Below are positions 9,687-18,299 of a stretch of 64,000 nt of DNA, piece by piece. Position numbers and translations under genes: made by a program. A model generated the notes under the pieces. It was not told the origin of the DNA. It did not search any database and was given only the letters and a program-made list of their open reading frames with translations. Each line of letters starts with the position of its first letter. Position 1 is the first letter of the stretch. The DNA comes from CAYYFX01 sp046330135 (GTDB lineage Bacteria; ARS69): positions 248,001 through 312,000 of the forward strand of contig JAXLTI010000005.1 of NCBI GenBank assembly GCA_046330135.1. Direction: 5' to 3'.

Positions 9687-11006
9687 TCAGAAGCCGCCGG
9701 GCCCGAACCGCGGACCCTGCGGCTGCGACTGGAAGGGGCTCGAGCTCGCCTGGGCGGCGGCGCGCGTGATCGCGGTGATCACCTGCATGCCTTCCTTGAG
9801 GCTGCGTCCCTCGACCGCCGTGTACTTCCCGTCCGTGATGCCGACCTGCACGCGGGCGGCGGCGACCTGCCCCTGATCGTCGAGGTACCAGAGCAGCGGG
9901 ATGGAGCCGTTGCGGCCGCCGCCGCCGGCGCCGCCGTCTCCGCGCGCGCCGCCGTGGGCTTCGCCCGACGCGCCGGCGCCCTCGCCCGCGGCTCCGCGCT
10001 GCCCCCGATGCTCGGCCCAGCGAGCCTTCGTCGAGTCCGGCGCCTGCGCCGCCTGGGCCTGACGGCGCTTCTGCATCTCCGCCACCATGTCCTGCGACGG
10101 GCGGAAGCGCAGCGCGGCGTTCGGGACCTTCAGGACGTCCTTCGCCGTGCCCGTGACGAAGTCCACCGTGGCGGTCATGCCCGGCAGCAGCCGATGGTCC
10201 GGGTTGTCCACGTTCACGACCACCGTGTAGTTGACGACGTTCTCCGTGGTGGCGGACTGCATGCGCACCTGGTGGACGATGCCCGTGAACTTCTCCTCGG
10301 GATAGGCCTGCACGCTGAAGCGCGCGGACTGGCCCTCCTTGATCTTGCCGATGTCGCTCTCGTCCACCGACGCGAGGATCTGCATGTGCGAGAGGTCGTC
10401 CGCGAGGAGGAAGAGCTGCGGCGCGGAGAAGCTGGCCGCGACCGTCTGGCCCACGTCCACGTCGCGCTCGATGACCGTCCCGGAGATGGGCGCGCGAATG
10501 GTGGCGTAGTCGAGATTCTGGCGCGCGCGATCGAGGTTGATCTGGGCCGACTTGAGGTTCGCCTTCGCCACGTCCAGGTTGTACTGCGCCGCGTTCAGGT
10601 CCGTGTCGGCGGCGAGATTGGCGGCGCGCAGCGAGTGGATGCGGTCGAAGTCCGCCTGCTTCTGGTTGAGATCCGCCTTCGCACGATCGAGCTCCGCGTC
10701 GCCCTCGTGGACCGCGCTCACGAGCAGCGTCGTGTCGATCAGGGCGATGACCTCGCCCTTGGTCACGTGGTCGTTGAAGTCGGCGAAGGTCTTCGCGACG
10801 ATTCCGGAGACCTGCGTGCCCACGCGGACGGTGGCCAACGCCTGCAGGGTCCCGGACGCGGACACGAGCGCCTCGAGATCCCCGCGCTCCACCGGAACGA
10901 AGCGATACTCCCGGGAGTCCTTCGCGGCGTCCTGCCGCACCCACAGGAAGATCACGGCGGCGGCCACCACGACGCCGCCCGCGATCCAGGCGAGTCTCCT
11001 CCTCAT
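9687..11006 (-). CDS. MacA/HlyD-family periplasmic adaptor
   Basis: A 439-residue membrane-fusion protein that should bridge the ABC permease and an outer-membrane channel. It has a single N-terminal membrane anchor (residues ~5-23). A biotinyl-lipoyl half-motif (VSGIVAKTFADFNDHVTKGE) follows, then a long helical hairpin with repeated Ala, Asp and Asn (about 95-170), the second lipoyl half (APISGTVIERDVDVGQTV), and beta-barrel domains. An unusual Gly/Ala/Arg-rich low-complexity insertion at about residues 335-370 is not typical of MacA. First gene of the three-gene operon. Confidence 0.9.
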   Translation of the reverse strand: MRRRLAWIAGGVVVAAAVIFLWVRQDAAKDSREYRFVPVERGDLEALVSASGTLQALATVRVGTQVSGIVAKTFADFNDHVTKGEVIALIDTTLLVSAVHEGDAELDRAKADLNQKQADFDRIHSLRAANLAADTDLNAAQYNLDVAKANLKSAQINLDRARQNLDYATIRAPISGTVIERDVDVGQTVAASFSAPQLFLLADDLSHMQILASVDESDIGKIKEGQSARFSVQAYPEEKFTGIVHQVRMQSATTENVVNYTVVVNVDNPDHRLLPGMTATVDFVTGTAKDVLKVPNAALRFRPSQDMVAEMQKRRQAQAAQAPDSTKARWAEHRGQRGAAGEGAGASGEAHGGARGDGGAGGGGRNGSIPLLWYLDDQGQVAAARVQVGITDGKYTAVEGRSLKEGMQVITAITRAAAQASSSPFQSQPQGPRFGPGGF

Positions 11007-11171
11007 CGACGCCTCCGCAGCAGAGGTTGCGCGTCGCGAGCGCGGGGCGACTACCTTAACCCGCGCGCCTTCGGCGGACCAGGGAGCTACGGGCAGGGGG
11101 ACCGTCGCCCCGGAAGGTCGACTTCGGCCGCGCCACTCCTGCGGTCTTCGGGATCTAACCCGGCCCCGGGC

Positions 11172-11205
11172 GGAAAGTGCCCGGCCCGCACGGGACGGGC
11201 CGGGC
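11172..11205 (-). terminator. Terminator after the DUF362 gene
   Basis: A perfect 10-bp GC stem (11179-11188 with 11196-11205) with a 7-base loop is followed on the minus strand by ACTTTCC. It lies 66 bases past the DUF362 stop and separates it from the efflux operon. Confidence 0.7.
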
Positions 11206-11270
11206 CGGGGGAAGCCGCAGGCATGGCCGGGCGGCGGAGGCGGGCCTCCGTCGCGCGACGACTCGGCGAA

Positions 11271-13025
11271 TCAGCGGATGAGCGTGGCCTTTCCGACCGC
11301 GGACGCGCCGACGCCCGAGATCCGGTAGCAGTAAGTGCCCGGGGCCAGCCGGAGCCCCGAGGCGTCGCGGCCGTCCCAGAAGATCCGCCCGGCGCCGGCG
11401 GCCTGAGCCGCCGTGACGGAGCGCACGAGCCTACCGGCGACATCGTACACGTCGAGCCGCGCGACGCCGGCGCGGGGCGCGTCGAAGAGGATCGTCGTTC
11501 CGGCGGCCGACGGATTCGGGCAGGCGCCCGCGGCCGCGGCGACGCCGATCGAGCCCGCGGCCAAGGCGCTCGAGCGCAGCACCTCGATCCGCGAGAGGTC
11601 GTTCGTCGCGGGGATGCCGGCCGCGAGGAGCTGCGCGCACGCCGCGTCGAGGTAGATGCGGAAGATGCTGCCCGGGTTGTCCGGGTCCTGCATCGGGTAG
11701 CTCGTATAGCCGTTCGCGAGGATCGCGGGCACGAGGAGGTTCTTCGTCGCCCACATGTCGATCGCCACGGGGTCCACGCCCGCCATCAGCTTGTTCATCG
11801 TCGTCGCCTGGGCGTACGAGCAGGCCGGTCCGGCGCTCGGGCGCGCGAGGATGTACATGCAGTCCAGCACGACGAGATCAGGCATGCGCACTTCGCCGAG
11901 GAACTTGCCGAGCATCCCGTAGCGGACGGAGCCGTGCGTGTTCGTCGACAGCGCGGTGGTCATCGAGCCGACGTGGATCTTGAGCGACGCGGTCACGCCG
12001 TAGGTGGCGGCGTGGCACTTGAGGACCGGCACGGTCAGGAACTTCAGGCGCGTGTCGTCGAAGGTCCCGTGCAGGGGATCCCAGATGCCGCGCTTCAGGC
12101 TGACGAAGTGGCCGCCGGCGGTGTGGAACTTGGGATAGGAGACGCAGCCCTGCACGTCGCCGGAGTACGGGCCGATGACGTACCCGTTCTGCGCATTGCC
12201 CTGGTCGTAATCCAGGACCGACGTGGTGCGGATCGTGTCCCAGAGGAACGCCGACACGGGCTTGCCGAGGCTCGCGAACCGATTCACGACGTCCGTGGCC
12301 GACTGCGAATGGTCCTCGGCGTTGTTCTCGGCGAAGTCGAGGGAGCCCACGCCCTGCGTGTTCTCGACCACGACGACCTCTCCCGTGAAGCCGTCGGGGT
12401 GCTCGAGGATGCGGGCGATCAGTCCCTTGAGGACGTCGGTGTTCGTGCCGCCCCGCTGGTTCCACTGCGCGTTGATCTTGACCAGGACGACGTCGTCGGC
12501 GGCGATGATCCCGTTCGGCCCGGACTCGGGCCCGATCGTCTCCGACTTGTAGAACGGCTGCCCCCCGGCGCCCAGGCAGGTGAGGAGCTCGTCCACGCCC
12601 AGATGGTGCAGGCCGGAGGGGCCTCCGGCGTTGTCCACGAGGTAGACCCTGGCGACGTAGTCGCTGGAGGGCGCCAGGGAGTTGCGGTGAGAGGCCGAGA
12701 GCGCCGTGCGGGGGTCGGTGAGGCCCGTGAGAGCCACGACGAGCCCGAGCGCCGCCACCAGGGCGCCGCGGACCAGGGGCCGCCGCCCGCCGCGCAGCAC
12801 GAGGCGACCGAGCCAGGCCGCGACCGGCACTCCGAGCAGCAAGGAGACGTTCGCGAGGGCGGCCTGCTGGCACGGATACGCGAGCCGGGACGGCTTGCGG
12901 GCGACGCGCAGGAGGATCCACGCGAGGGAAGCGAGACCGAACAGGATTCCCCAGGGCGTCCGCCGCGGCGCTCCGGGATGCTCCGGGAGGTCCGGCCGCG
13001 GCCCCTGCCGGAAGACGTTGCGCAT
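11271..13025 (-). CDS. DUF362 protein with membrane anchor and FlgD-like C-terminal domain
   Basis: A 584-residue exported protein. Three hydrophobic stretches lie in the first ~100 residues. A DUF362 region of unknown activity follows (roughly 115-480). The last ~80 residues are a FlgD/T9SS-tail-like Ig domain with VYDVAGRLVRSV, WDGRDASG and APGTYCYRI, ending KATLIR at the stop. Related C-termini occur on three other secreted proteins in this window. I start at the ATG at 13025, preceded by AAGGGGA. An upstream ATG at 13094 lacks such a site and would sit six bases from the predicted transcription start. The DUF362 substrate is not known. Confidence 0.8.
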   Translation of the reverse strand: MRNVFRQGPRPDLPEHPGAPRRTPWGILFGLASLAWILLRVARKPSRLAYPCQQAALANVSLLLGVPVAAWLGRLVLRGGRRPLVRGALVAALGLVVALTGLTDPRTALSASHRNSLAPSSDYVARVYLVDNAGGPSGLHHLGVDELLTCLGAGGQPFYKSETIGPESGPNGIIAADDVVLVKINAQWNQRGGTNTDVLKGLIARILEHPDGFTGEVVVVENTQGVGSLDFAENNAEDHSQSATDVVNRFASLGKPVSAFLWDTIRTTSVLDYDQGNAQNGYVIGPYSGDVQGCVSYPKFHTAGGHFVSLKRGIWDPLHGTFDDTRLKFLTVPVLKCHAATYGVTASLKIHVGSMTTALSTNTHGSVRYGMLGKFLGEVRMPDLVVLDCMYILARPSAGPACSYAQATTMNKLMAGVDPVAIDMWATKNLLVPAILANGYTSYPMQDPDNPGSIFRIYLDAACAQLLAAGIPATNDLSRIEVLRSSALAAGSIGVAAAAGACPNPSAAGTTILFDAPRAGVARLDVYDVAGRLVRSVTAAQAAGAGRIFWDGRDASGLRLAPGTYCYRISGVGASAVGKATLIR

Positions 13026-13087
13026 GGCTGTCCCCTTCCAGTCGTCGTCCGAGGAGATCGCCTTCCCGGGGAAGGGTATCCACGGGG

Positions 13088-13135
13088 TCGGCAATCACGA
13101 CTCCGCAGTCTATAATGCACGGATCGGCGGGTCAA
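13088..13135. promoter_or_regulatory. Overlapping divergent promoters
   Basis: Minus strand: TTGACC at 13130-13135, 17-bp spacer, TAGACT at 13107-13112, serving the DUF362 gene. Plus strand: TCGGCA at 13088-13093, 17-bp spacer and a perfect TATAAT at 13111-13116, serving the beta-helix gene. The two -10 boxes overlap, so the two polymerases should exclude each other. A TTGACA at 13212-13217 nearer the plus gene has no good -10 partner. Confidence 0.6.
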
Positions 13136-13291
13136 CGCGCGGTGCCGCCGCGGGCCCGGGGCGGGGAGCGCCACGGGCGCCTCCGGAAAGAGCTCTCGGG
13201 AGGGGCGCACCTTGACATGGTGCCGATCGTCGCGGAAATTCGCTTCTCTTGCGCACCGGCCCCGGCCGAGCCCCGTCGGGAGGCAGCACTG

Positions 13292-14593
13292 ATGAGGATC
13301 CTGGAAAGATCGCCGGGCCCGTGGGCCCTCGCCGTCGCAGTCGCGCTCGCCTTCCCCGGCGGCTCGCGGGCGAGCCTCGAGAAGGCGATTCGCGTGCCTG
13401 CCGATCACCCGACCATCCAGAAGGGCATGGACGCGGCGGCCGCGGGGGACACCGTGCTCGTGGCGCCCGGCACCTACACGGAAAACGTCGCGGTCCGGGA
13501 CGGCGTGGTCCTGATGTCGGAGAAGGGCGCGTCCGAGACGACGATCGCCTACGACACGTCCGTGAAGTCGGAGAACGAAGCCGTCATCTCGTTGCAGCAG
13601 AGCACGAACTCCACGGAGGTCATCGGCTTCTCGATCGACGGCAAGGGGGTCGCGAAGCGAGGCATCCTCGCGATCGGGGACGGCGAGCCGGTCATCGCGG
13701 AGTGCCGCATCGTCGGCGCCGCGAACGGCATCGGCTCGCACCGCAACTCCGCGCCGTACATCCTCGACACGAAGATCGAGCAGGCGCAGGTGGCGGGGAT
13801 CTTCGTCCAGAGCGGCTCCGCGGACATCCGCCACTGCGATCTTTCCGGCAGCGCCAACTACGGGCTCGTCATCGAGGGCACCACGCGGCCGGCGCGGGTG
13901 GTCGATTGCCGGATCCACGACAACGTGCAGGCCGGCGTGCGGGCCACGGACGGCGACTTCACGATCACGGGCGGGTCGATCTCGGGGAACGGCAATACGG
14001 GCCTGATCCTGGAGTACGTGGCGCCCATGATCCAGGGAGTTCGAATCGAGGGGAACAAGAACATCGGCGTCGCCCTCCAGAACTCCACGGGCACTCTGCT
14101 CGAGTGCACGATCCGCAACAACAACTTCGGCGTGGCCATCTCCGGCACGGGCGATCCCAAGATCTTCCGCTGCACGTTCGAGGACAACACCACGTACCAC
14201 ATCGGGGTCGAGGGAGACGTCGTGCCCTTGATCGGCGGCACGCTGCCGAACGCGAACCTCTTCCTCGGAGCGTCGGGCGCCGTGATCCAGACCGCATGCG
14301 CCATGCCCGTGAACATGGCCTACAACTACTGGGGACGGCCGTGCTCCACGAAGGAGCAGGTCAAGCGGCTCGCCGGCGCCAAGGACGTGATCCGCAAGCC
14401 CTGGGTGGCCGCGGACCTCAAGCACTTCTTCTACAGCTGCGACGAGGCGCGCAAGCAGAGCCGCACTCCCGTGACCGGGGACGAGGAAGCTGCGCCCACC
14501 ACCCCCCAGACGGAGGCCGCGGGCCAGCCCGGTGCGGCTCCGGAGTCGACCGGGAAGACCCCCTCGAAGACGTCGACTCCCGCCGCCGGCTGA
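13292..14593 (+). CDS. Secreted right-handed beta-helix protein (NosD/pectate-lyase-like repeats)
   Basis: A 433-residue exported protein. The start ATG at 13292 follows GGGAGG by nine bases and gives a signal peptide of ~27 residues. The opening IRVPADHPTIQKGMDAAAAGDTV and then VAPGTYTENV are typical of parallel beta-helix (PbH1) proteins. About ten turns follow with repeated patterns such as IEGTTRPARVVDCRIHDN. A tail rich in Pro, Thr and Ser (last ~45 residues) is probably disordered. No catalytic residues can be recognised, so carbohydrate binding or lyase activity is only a possibility. It is followed by a lipoprotein gene 86 bases on. Confidence 0.82.
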   Translation: MRILERSPGPWALAVAVALAFPGGSRASLEKAIRVPADHPTIQKGMDAAAAGDTVLVAPGTYTENVAVRDGVVLMSEKGASETTIAYDTSVKSENEAVISLQQSTNSTEVIGFSIDGKGVAKRGILAIGDGEPVIAECRIVGAANGIGSHRNSAPYILDTKIEQAQVAGIFVQSGSADIRHCDLSGSANYGLVIEGTTRPARVVDCRIHDNVQAGVRATDGDFTITGGSISGNGNTGLILEYVAPMIQGVRIEGNKNIGVALQNSTGTLLECTIRNNNFGVAISGTGDPKIFRCTFEDNTTYHIGVEGDVVPLIGGTLPNANLFLGASGAVIQTACAMPVNMAYNYWGRPCSTKEQVKRLAGAKDVIRKPWVAADLKHFFYSCDEARKQSRTPVTGDEEAAPTTPQTEAAGQPGAAPESTGKTPSKTSTPAAG

Positions 14594-14679
14594 CCGGAGT
14601 CCGAACCATCGTCGCCAGCGCCGCGAAACACGGAGCCCTCGGAGCTCGTGCCGTTCGTCCCTCTCTCGGGAGTGTCCCC

Positions 14680-15288
14680 ATGCGCAAGAGGATGCTGATC
14701 GTCGTGCTCGGCGCCGTCGGACTGGGCGTCGTCGGATGCATCTCCCCGCCCAACAAGGTGGCGCAGCAGGCGAGCCAAGCCCAGGAAGATGCCAAGACCG
14801 TGGGCGCGGTACGGTACGCGCCGGACCAGGCGAAGGCGGCGATGGCCGCGTACGACGCGGCCCAGGCCGAGATGGCCGTGCAGGCCAAGAAGTTCGTGTT
14901 GTTCCGGAACTACACCGCCGCGACGAATCAGCTGACGGAGGCGGTGACCGAGCTGACCAAGGCGAGGACCGAAGCCCTGAAGACGAAGGCCGGGCTCAAA
15001 GGGCCCGTCCGCGAGGCGATGAAGACGGCCAACGATGCCGTCGACGCAGCGGATCAGATGATGGCGAAGGCCACCGCGTCGAAGGCGAGGGTCGACCTCG
15101 TGGCGTGGCAGAACAACCTGGCCGCCCTTCGACAGCTCCTGGCGGACGCCACCGCGGCTCAGAACGGCGACGATCTCATCCTGGCGAAGGCGAAGCTGGA
15201 CTCGGCGGTGACGGAGGCCGGCGCGCTCCAGGCCACCATGAACGACGCTCTCGCGGGCAAGAGCACGCCCAAGCCGGGGAAGAGCTAG
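14680..15288 (+). CDS. Small helical lipoprotein of unknown function
   Basis: A 202-residue lipoprotein: the signal peptide ends GVVGC with Cys20. The rest is almost all helical and Ala/Lys/Thr-rich, with DUF4398- or coiled-coil-like character (AMAAYDAAQAEM, LTEAVTELTKARTEALKTKAG). It may be anchored in the outer membrane and interact with peptidoglycan or other envelope proteins, but nothing in the sequence proves it. It lies just after the beta-helix gene and convergent to the tonB-like gene. The 210 bases after it hold no gene and no clear terminator. Confidence 0.75.
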   Translation: MRKRMLIVVLGAVGLGVVGCISPPNKVAQQASQAQEDAKTVGAVRYAPDQAKAAMAAYDAAQAEMAVQAKKFVLFRNYTAATNQLTEAVTELTKARTEALKTKAGLKGPVREAMKTANDAVDAADQMMAKATASKARVDLVAWQNNLAALRQLLADATAAQNGDDLILAKAKLDSAVTEAGALQATMNDALAGKSTPKPGKS

Positions 15289-15498
15289 AGACTCGGGCGC
15301 GCCACGCGCCGACGGGCGGCGCGGCCACGGAAGACGCGCCGGCCGATGGCGCTTCGAGGGACGGCTCTCCGTCGAACCTGCCTCCAACAGGCTACGGCCG
15401 CCTCGATCTCGCCGCGTGCGGCGGGTCGAAGCGGCCGTTCTCATCGTCCGGCGCGTCCGTCGGGCTCTTGCCCTCGGGACCGCTCCGGGACTCGACGC

Positions 15499-16260
15499 TC
15501 AGGACTGCAGCGAGAACTCGAGGGGCCAGGCCACCCAGATGCCCACGGGGTGGTGCTGCTGGAGGGCCGGCTTGAACTTCGCCTTCTTCACGGCATCCAT
15601 GGCGGCCTGCCGGAGCATCTCCGGCCCGTCCACGACGATGACCTTCTCCACGTCGCCGTTCTTCCCGACGTAGACCTTGAGATTGACCGTGCCCTCGACG
15701 CCCGCGGACTTCGCGATCTCGGGATAGAGGTCCGCGGTGGCGCGCTGGACGTCCGAGACGTTGATCAGCTGGGGCATCTCTTCCACGGCGACGTACTCGT
15801 CCGGGGAGGGGAGGCCGCCTTCGAAGTTCACCACGACGGAGTCCGCGCCACCCGTGAGGGCCGACAGGTCCGACGTGTTGAGCTGGGTCATCTCGTCGGT
15901 GGAGGCGACCGTCAGCTCCGTGGCCTCGTAGTCCGGCACGGGCTCGGGAACGCCCATCGTGGGCTGCGCCACGTGATCCGCCAGCGCCACCGCCGGCTGC
16001 GCCTCCTCCTGGGTGATGGAGGGCGCGCTCACCTGGTCGATCTTGACGAACCTCACGACCTGCGTGGGCGGAGGGATCCGGGACTCGAGGTACCGGGCGA
16101 CGACGATCCGGCCGCCCGCGACCGCCGCGTGGATCAGCATGGCGATGGTGGCCGACCAGATGAACGTCCGCCGGAAGCGCTTGCGGAGCGGATGATCCTC
16201 GCCCACCAAGGGCAGCGTGAATCCCATCGAGGGCATGAGGTCGGACGCAGGGGTCGTCAT
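15499..16260 (-). CDS. TonB-family energy transducer
   Basis: A 253-residue TonB-like protein. One N-terminal membrane segment (about 32-52) is followed by a Pro/Glu/Val-rich periplasmic linker and a TonB C-terminal domain (about 165-250) with YPEIAKSAGVEGTVNLKVYV and a FKPALQQ motif. It should couple proton flow through the ExbB/ExbD genes just upstream to an outer-membrane receptor or envelope partner. The start overlaps the preceding exbD stop by four bases. It is the last gene of the seven-gene cluster. Confidence 0.9.
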   Translation of the reverse strand: MTTPASDLMPSMGFTLPLVGEDHPLRKRFRRTFIWSATIAMLIHAAVAGGRIVVARYLESRIPPPTQVVRFVKIDQVSAPSITQEEAQPAVALADHVAQPTMGVPEPVPDYEATELTVASTDEMTQLNTSDLSALTGGADSVVVNFEGGLPSPDEYVAVEEMPQLINVSDVQRATADLYPEIAKSAGVEGTVNLKVYVGKNGDVEKVIVVDGPEMLRQAAMDAVKKAKFKPALQQHHPVGIWVAWPLEFSLQS

Positions 16261-16751
16261 GGCATTTCCATCACTTCTTCGACGTCGTCCTCGGTCATCG
16301 GGATGAGGCTGAAGCGAGTCATCTTCGAGTACTCGAGGTCGTCCATCAGATCCACCATGGTCTCGTACTTGGCGTCCCTGTTCAGTTTGATGAGCACGGT
16401 GACCTGGGGATTCTGGGTGAGCTGGTCCTTGAAGAACCGCGTCAGGTCCTTCTTGAGGACCGGTTGCAGGGACTCTTCCCCGTAGCGCCAGAACATCCGC
16501 CCGTCCTTGTCCACGAGCATGATCAGGACGTTGGACTCCGCGACCTGCACCTTCGTGTCCTTCGGCGGCCGCTTCATCTCCAGGGCCTGGGGAGCGCGGA
16601 ACACCGTGGTGACCATGAAGAAGATCAGCAGCAGGAACGCGATGTCCACCATCGGCGTCATGTCGATGCGGACGCCGACGCGACGGCTCGGGTGCCGGAG
16701 CCCGACTCCCTTCTTGGCTGCTTTTGGTTCTGGTGTGTCGACGCCGGCCAT
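16257..16751 (-). CDS. ExbD/TolR-family protein (first of two)
   Basis: A 164-residue inner-membrane protein with a single transmembrane segment near residues 34-54 after the motif RVGVRIDMTPMVDIAFLLLIFF. The membrane Asp that carries protons in ExbD is in that stretch (DIAFLLL). The periplasmic domain ends with a conserved DDLEYSKMTRF region. It overlaps tonB by four bases and follows the second exbD with a 10-base gap. Two different ExbD proteins per ExbB is a known arrangement in Bacteroidetes-type clusters. Confidence 0.92.
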   Translation of the reverse strand: MAGVDTPEPKAAKKGVGLRHPSRRVGVRIDMTPMVDIAFLLLIFFMVTTVFRAPQALEMKRPPKDTKVQVAESNVLIMLVDKDGRMFWRYGEESLQPVLKKDLTRFFKDQLTQNPQVTVLIKLNRDAKYETMVDLMDDLEYSKMTRFSLIPMTEDDVEEVMEMP

Positions 16752-16761
16752 CGGAGCTCCT

Positions 16762-17184
16762 CTAGCGTGTCGTCTTCAGATCCGTCATGAGATTGAAGTT
16801 GAGAGCGTTGGCCTCCGCGAACGCGTCCATGACGTCCGCGATGTCCCCGTACTTCGCGCCCTTGTCGCCCTTCAGGATGATGAAGGCGCCCGGCTTGTGG
16901 GCGCGCGCCTCCTTGAGCGCGTCGGCCACGCCGCCGGGGGGGATCTCCGCGGTCCGCCCCTTCTCGTCCTGCAGGTAGGCCTTGCCCGCCTCGGTCACCG
17001 TGATGGTGATGGTGTTCGACTCGGGGATCTTGATGTCCGAGCCGGACAACGGGAGCTTGACCGACACTTCCTCGGGCGGCTTGAACTGCGTGGTGGTCAT
17101 GAAGAAGATGAGCAGCAGGAAGGCCACGTCGACCATGGGCGTCATGTCGATGCGGACTCCGATGCGGCGCTTCGCCTTAGCCAC
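16762..17184 (-). CDS. ExbD/TolR-family protein (second)
   Basis: A 140-residue ExbD paralogue with the same N-terminal pattern RIGVRIDMTPMVDVAFLLLIFF and a periplasmic domain. It shares the membrane Asp but is otherwise clearly different from the other exbD, so the two probably form a heteromeric complex with ExbB. Its start overlaps the exbB stop by eight bases. Confidence 0.92.
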   Translation of the reverse strand: MAKAKRRIGVRIDMTPMVDVAFLLLIFFMTTTQFKPPEEVSVKLPLSGSDIKIPESNTITITVTEAGKAYLQDEKGRTAEIPPGGVADALKEARAHKPGAFIILKGDKGAKYGDIADVMDAFAEANALNFNLMTDLKTTR

Positions 17185-17902
17185 GTGCCTCGCCCTTTTG
17201 GTGTTGCAGCAGCTGCATGATCTCGAAGGACGTCTCGTCCATCGAGTAGTTGAAGCTGTCCACGCGCTGCGTGAAGAAGTTGTACATGATGATACCGAGG
17301 ATCGCGAGCATGAGGCCGCCCGCCGTGTTGATGAGCGCCTCGGAGATCCCCAACGCCAGCTGGATCGCGTCGGGCGCGCCCTGGTGGCTCATGGCCCGGA
17401 AGGAGCGGATCATCCCGATGGTGGTACCCAGCAGGCCCACCATGGTTCCGATCGAGGCGATCGTGGAGAGGGCGATGAGGTTGCGCTCCAGCAACGGAGT
17501 CTCGAGGGCGTTCGCCTCCTCGAAGGCGCGGCGCGTCTCGTCCATCAGCTCGTCCTTGGGCATGCCCGTACCCATCAGGGCTTGGTAGCGCTCCAGGCCG
17601 GCACCGACCACGTTCGCGAGGCAGCCGCCCTGCTTGCGGCAGGCGTCGATGGCCTCGTCCAGATTCCCGCCGTGGACCGCCGCCTTGATCTTGCGCACGA
17701 AGTGGACGAGGCTGCCCTTACCGCTGGCCTGCTTCAGCGTCCACGCGCGCTCGATGATGAACGTCAGCACCATGATCATCAGCGTGATGAGCATGACGAT
17801 CAGCGGGCCGCCCTGCTGGATGAACTCCGGTAGGGATTTGTAGATGAAGTACGCGACGGCCAACGCCAGGCCGAGGATGAGATAGACGATCCAACCCTTC
17901 AT
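17177..17902 (-). CDS. MotA/TolQ/ExbB-family proton channel
   Basis: A 241-residue proton-channel subunit with membrane segments near residues 4-22, 32-52, about 140-165 and 180-205. The conserved Gly/Thr-rich region STIASIGTMVGLLGTTIGMI is present. I start at the ATG at 17902, which has GGGAGG seven bases upstream; the frame extends 17 codons further without a site. With the two ExbD proteins and TonB it forms an energy-transducing complex. It follows the STAS gene by 28 bases. Confidence 0.92.
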   Translation of the reverse strand: MKGWIVYLILGLALAVAYFIYKSLPEFIQQGGPLIVMLITLMIMVLTFIIERAWTLKQASGKGSLVHFVRKIKAAVHGGNLDEAIDACRKQGGCLANVVGAGLERYQALMGTGMPKDELMDETRRAFEEANALETPLLERNLIALSTIASIGTMVGLLGTTIGMIRSFRAMSHQGAPDAIQLALGISEALINTAGGLMLAILGIIMYNFFTQRVDSFNYSMDETSFEIMQLLQHQKGEARG

Positions 17903-17930
17903 GGAGATCCCTCCCGGATCAACGCGAGGT

Positions 17931-18281
17931 CTAGGCGCCTTCCTTGTGGACACCCTCGAGAGCTTCCTCGACGGTGTCGTAGGAATCGAAGACGAGTGTC
18001 AGTTTCGTGACGAGCAAGAGATCCTTGATGCGGTTGCCGATCCGCGCGACGCGAAGCCAGCCGTTCCGCTTGCTGCAGCTCGTGTAGGCCCCGACGAGCG
18101 TACCCAGCCCCACCGAGGTCATGTACGAGATCTTCCCGAGGTCCATGACGATCTTCGGGACCCCGTCCGCGACGATCTCCTGCACGGCCTGCTGGAGCTC
18201 GCGCGTCTCATCACCGCCCTGCAGGTTCTTGCGCGGTGACAACACGTGGACGTCGCCCCGCAACTCCCGGTCCAGCGTCAT
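17931..18281 (-). CDS. STAS-domain protein (anti-sigma factor antagonist-like)
   Basis: A 116-residue stand-alone STAS domain. The usual phospho-acceptor region reads YMTSVGLGTLVGAY, with a Ser at the expected position. In the SpoIIAA family such proteins bind an anti-sigma factor kinase and release a sigma factor when dephosphorylated. Here no kinase or sigma gene is next to it; it sits between a TPR protein and an ExbB channel. That makes a role in controlling the channel or its assembly possible, but this is inference. Confidence 0.88.
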   Translation of the reverse strand: MTLDRELRGDVHVLSPRKNLQGGDETRELQQAVQEIVADGVPKIVMDLGKISYMTSVGLGTLVGAYTSCSKRNGWLRVARIGNRIKDLLLVTKLTLVFDSYDTVEEALEGVHKEGA

Positions 18282-18299
18282 ATCCGCTCCTTCCGCAAT

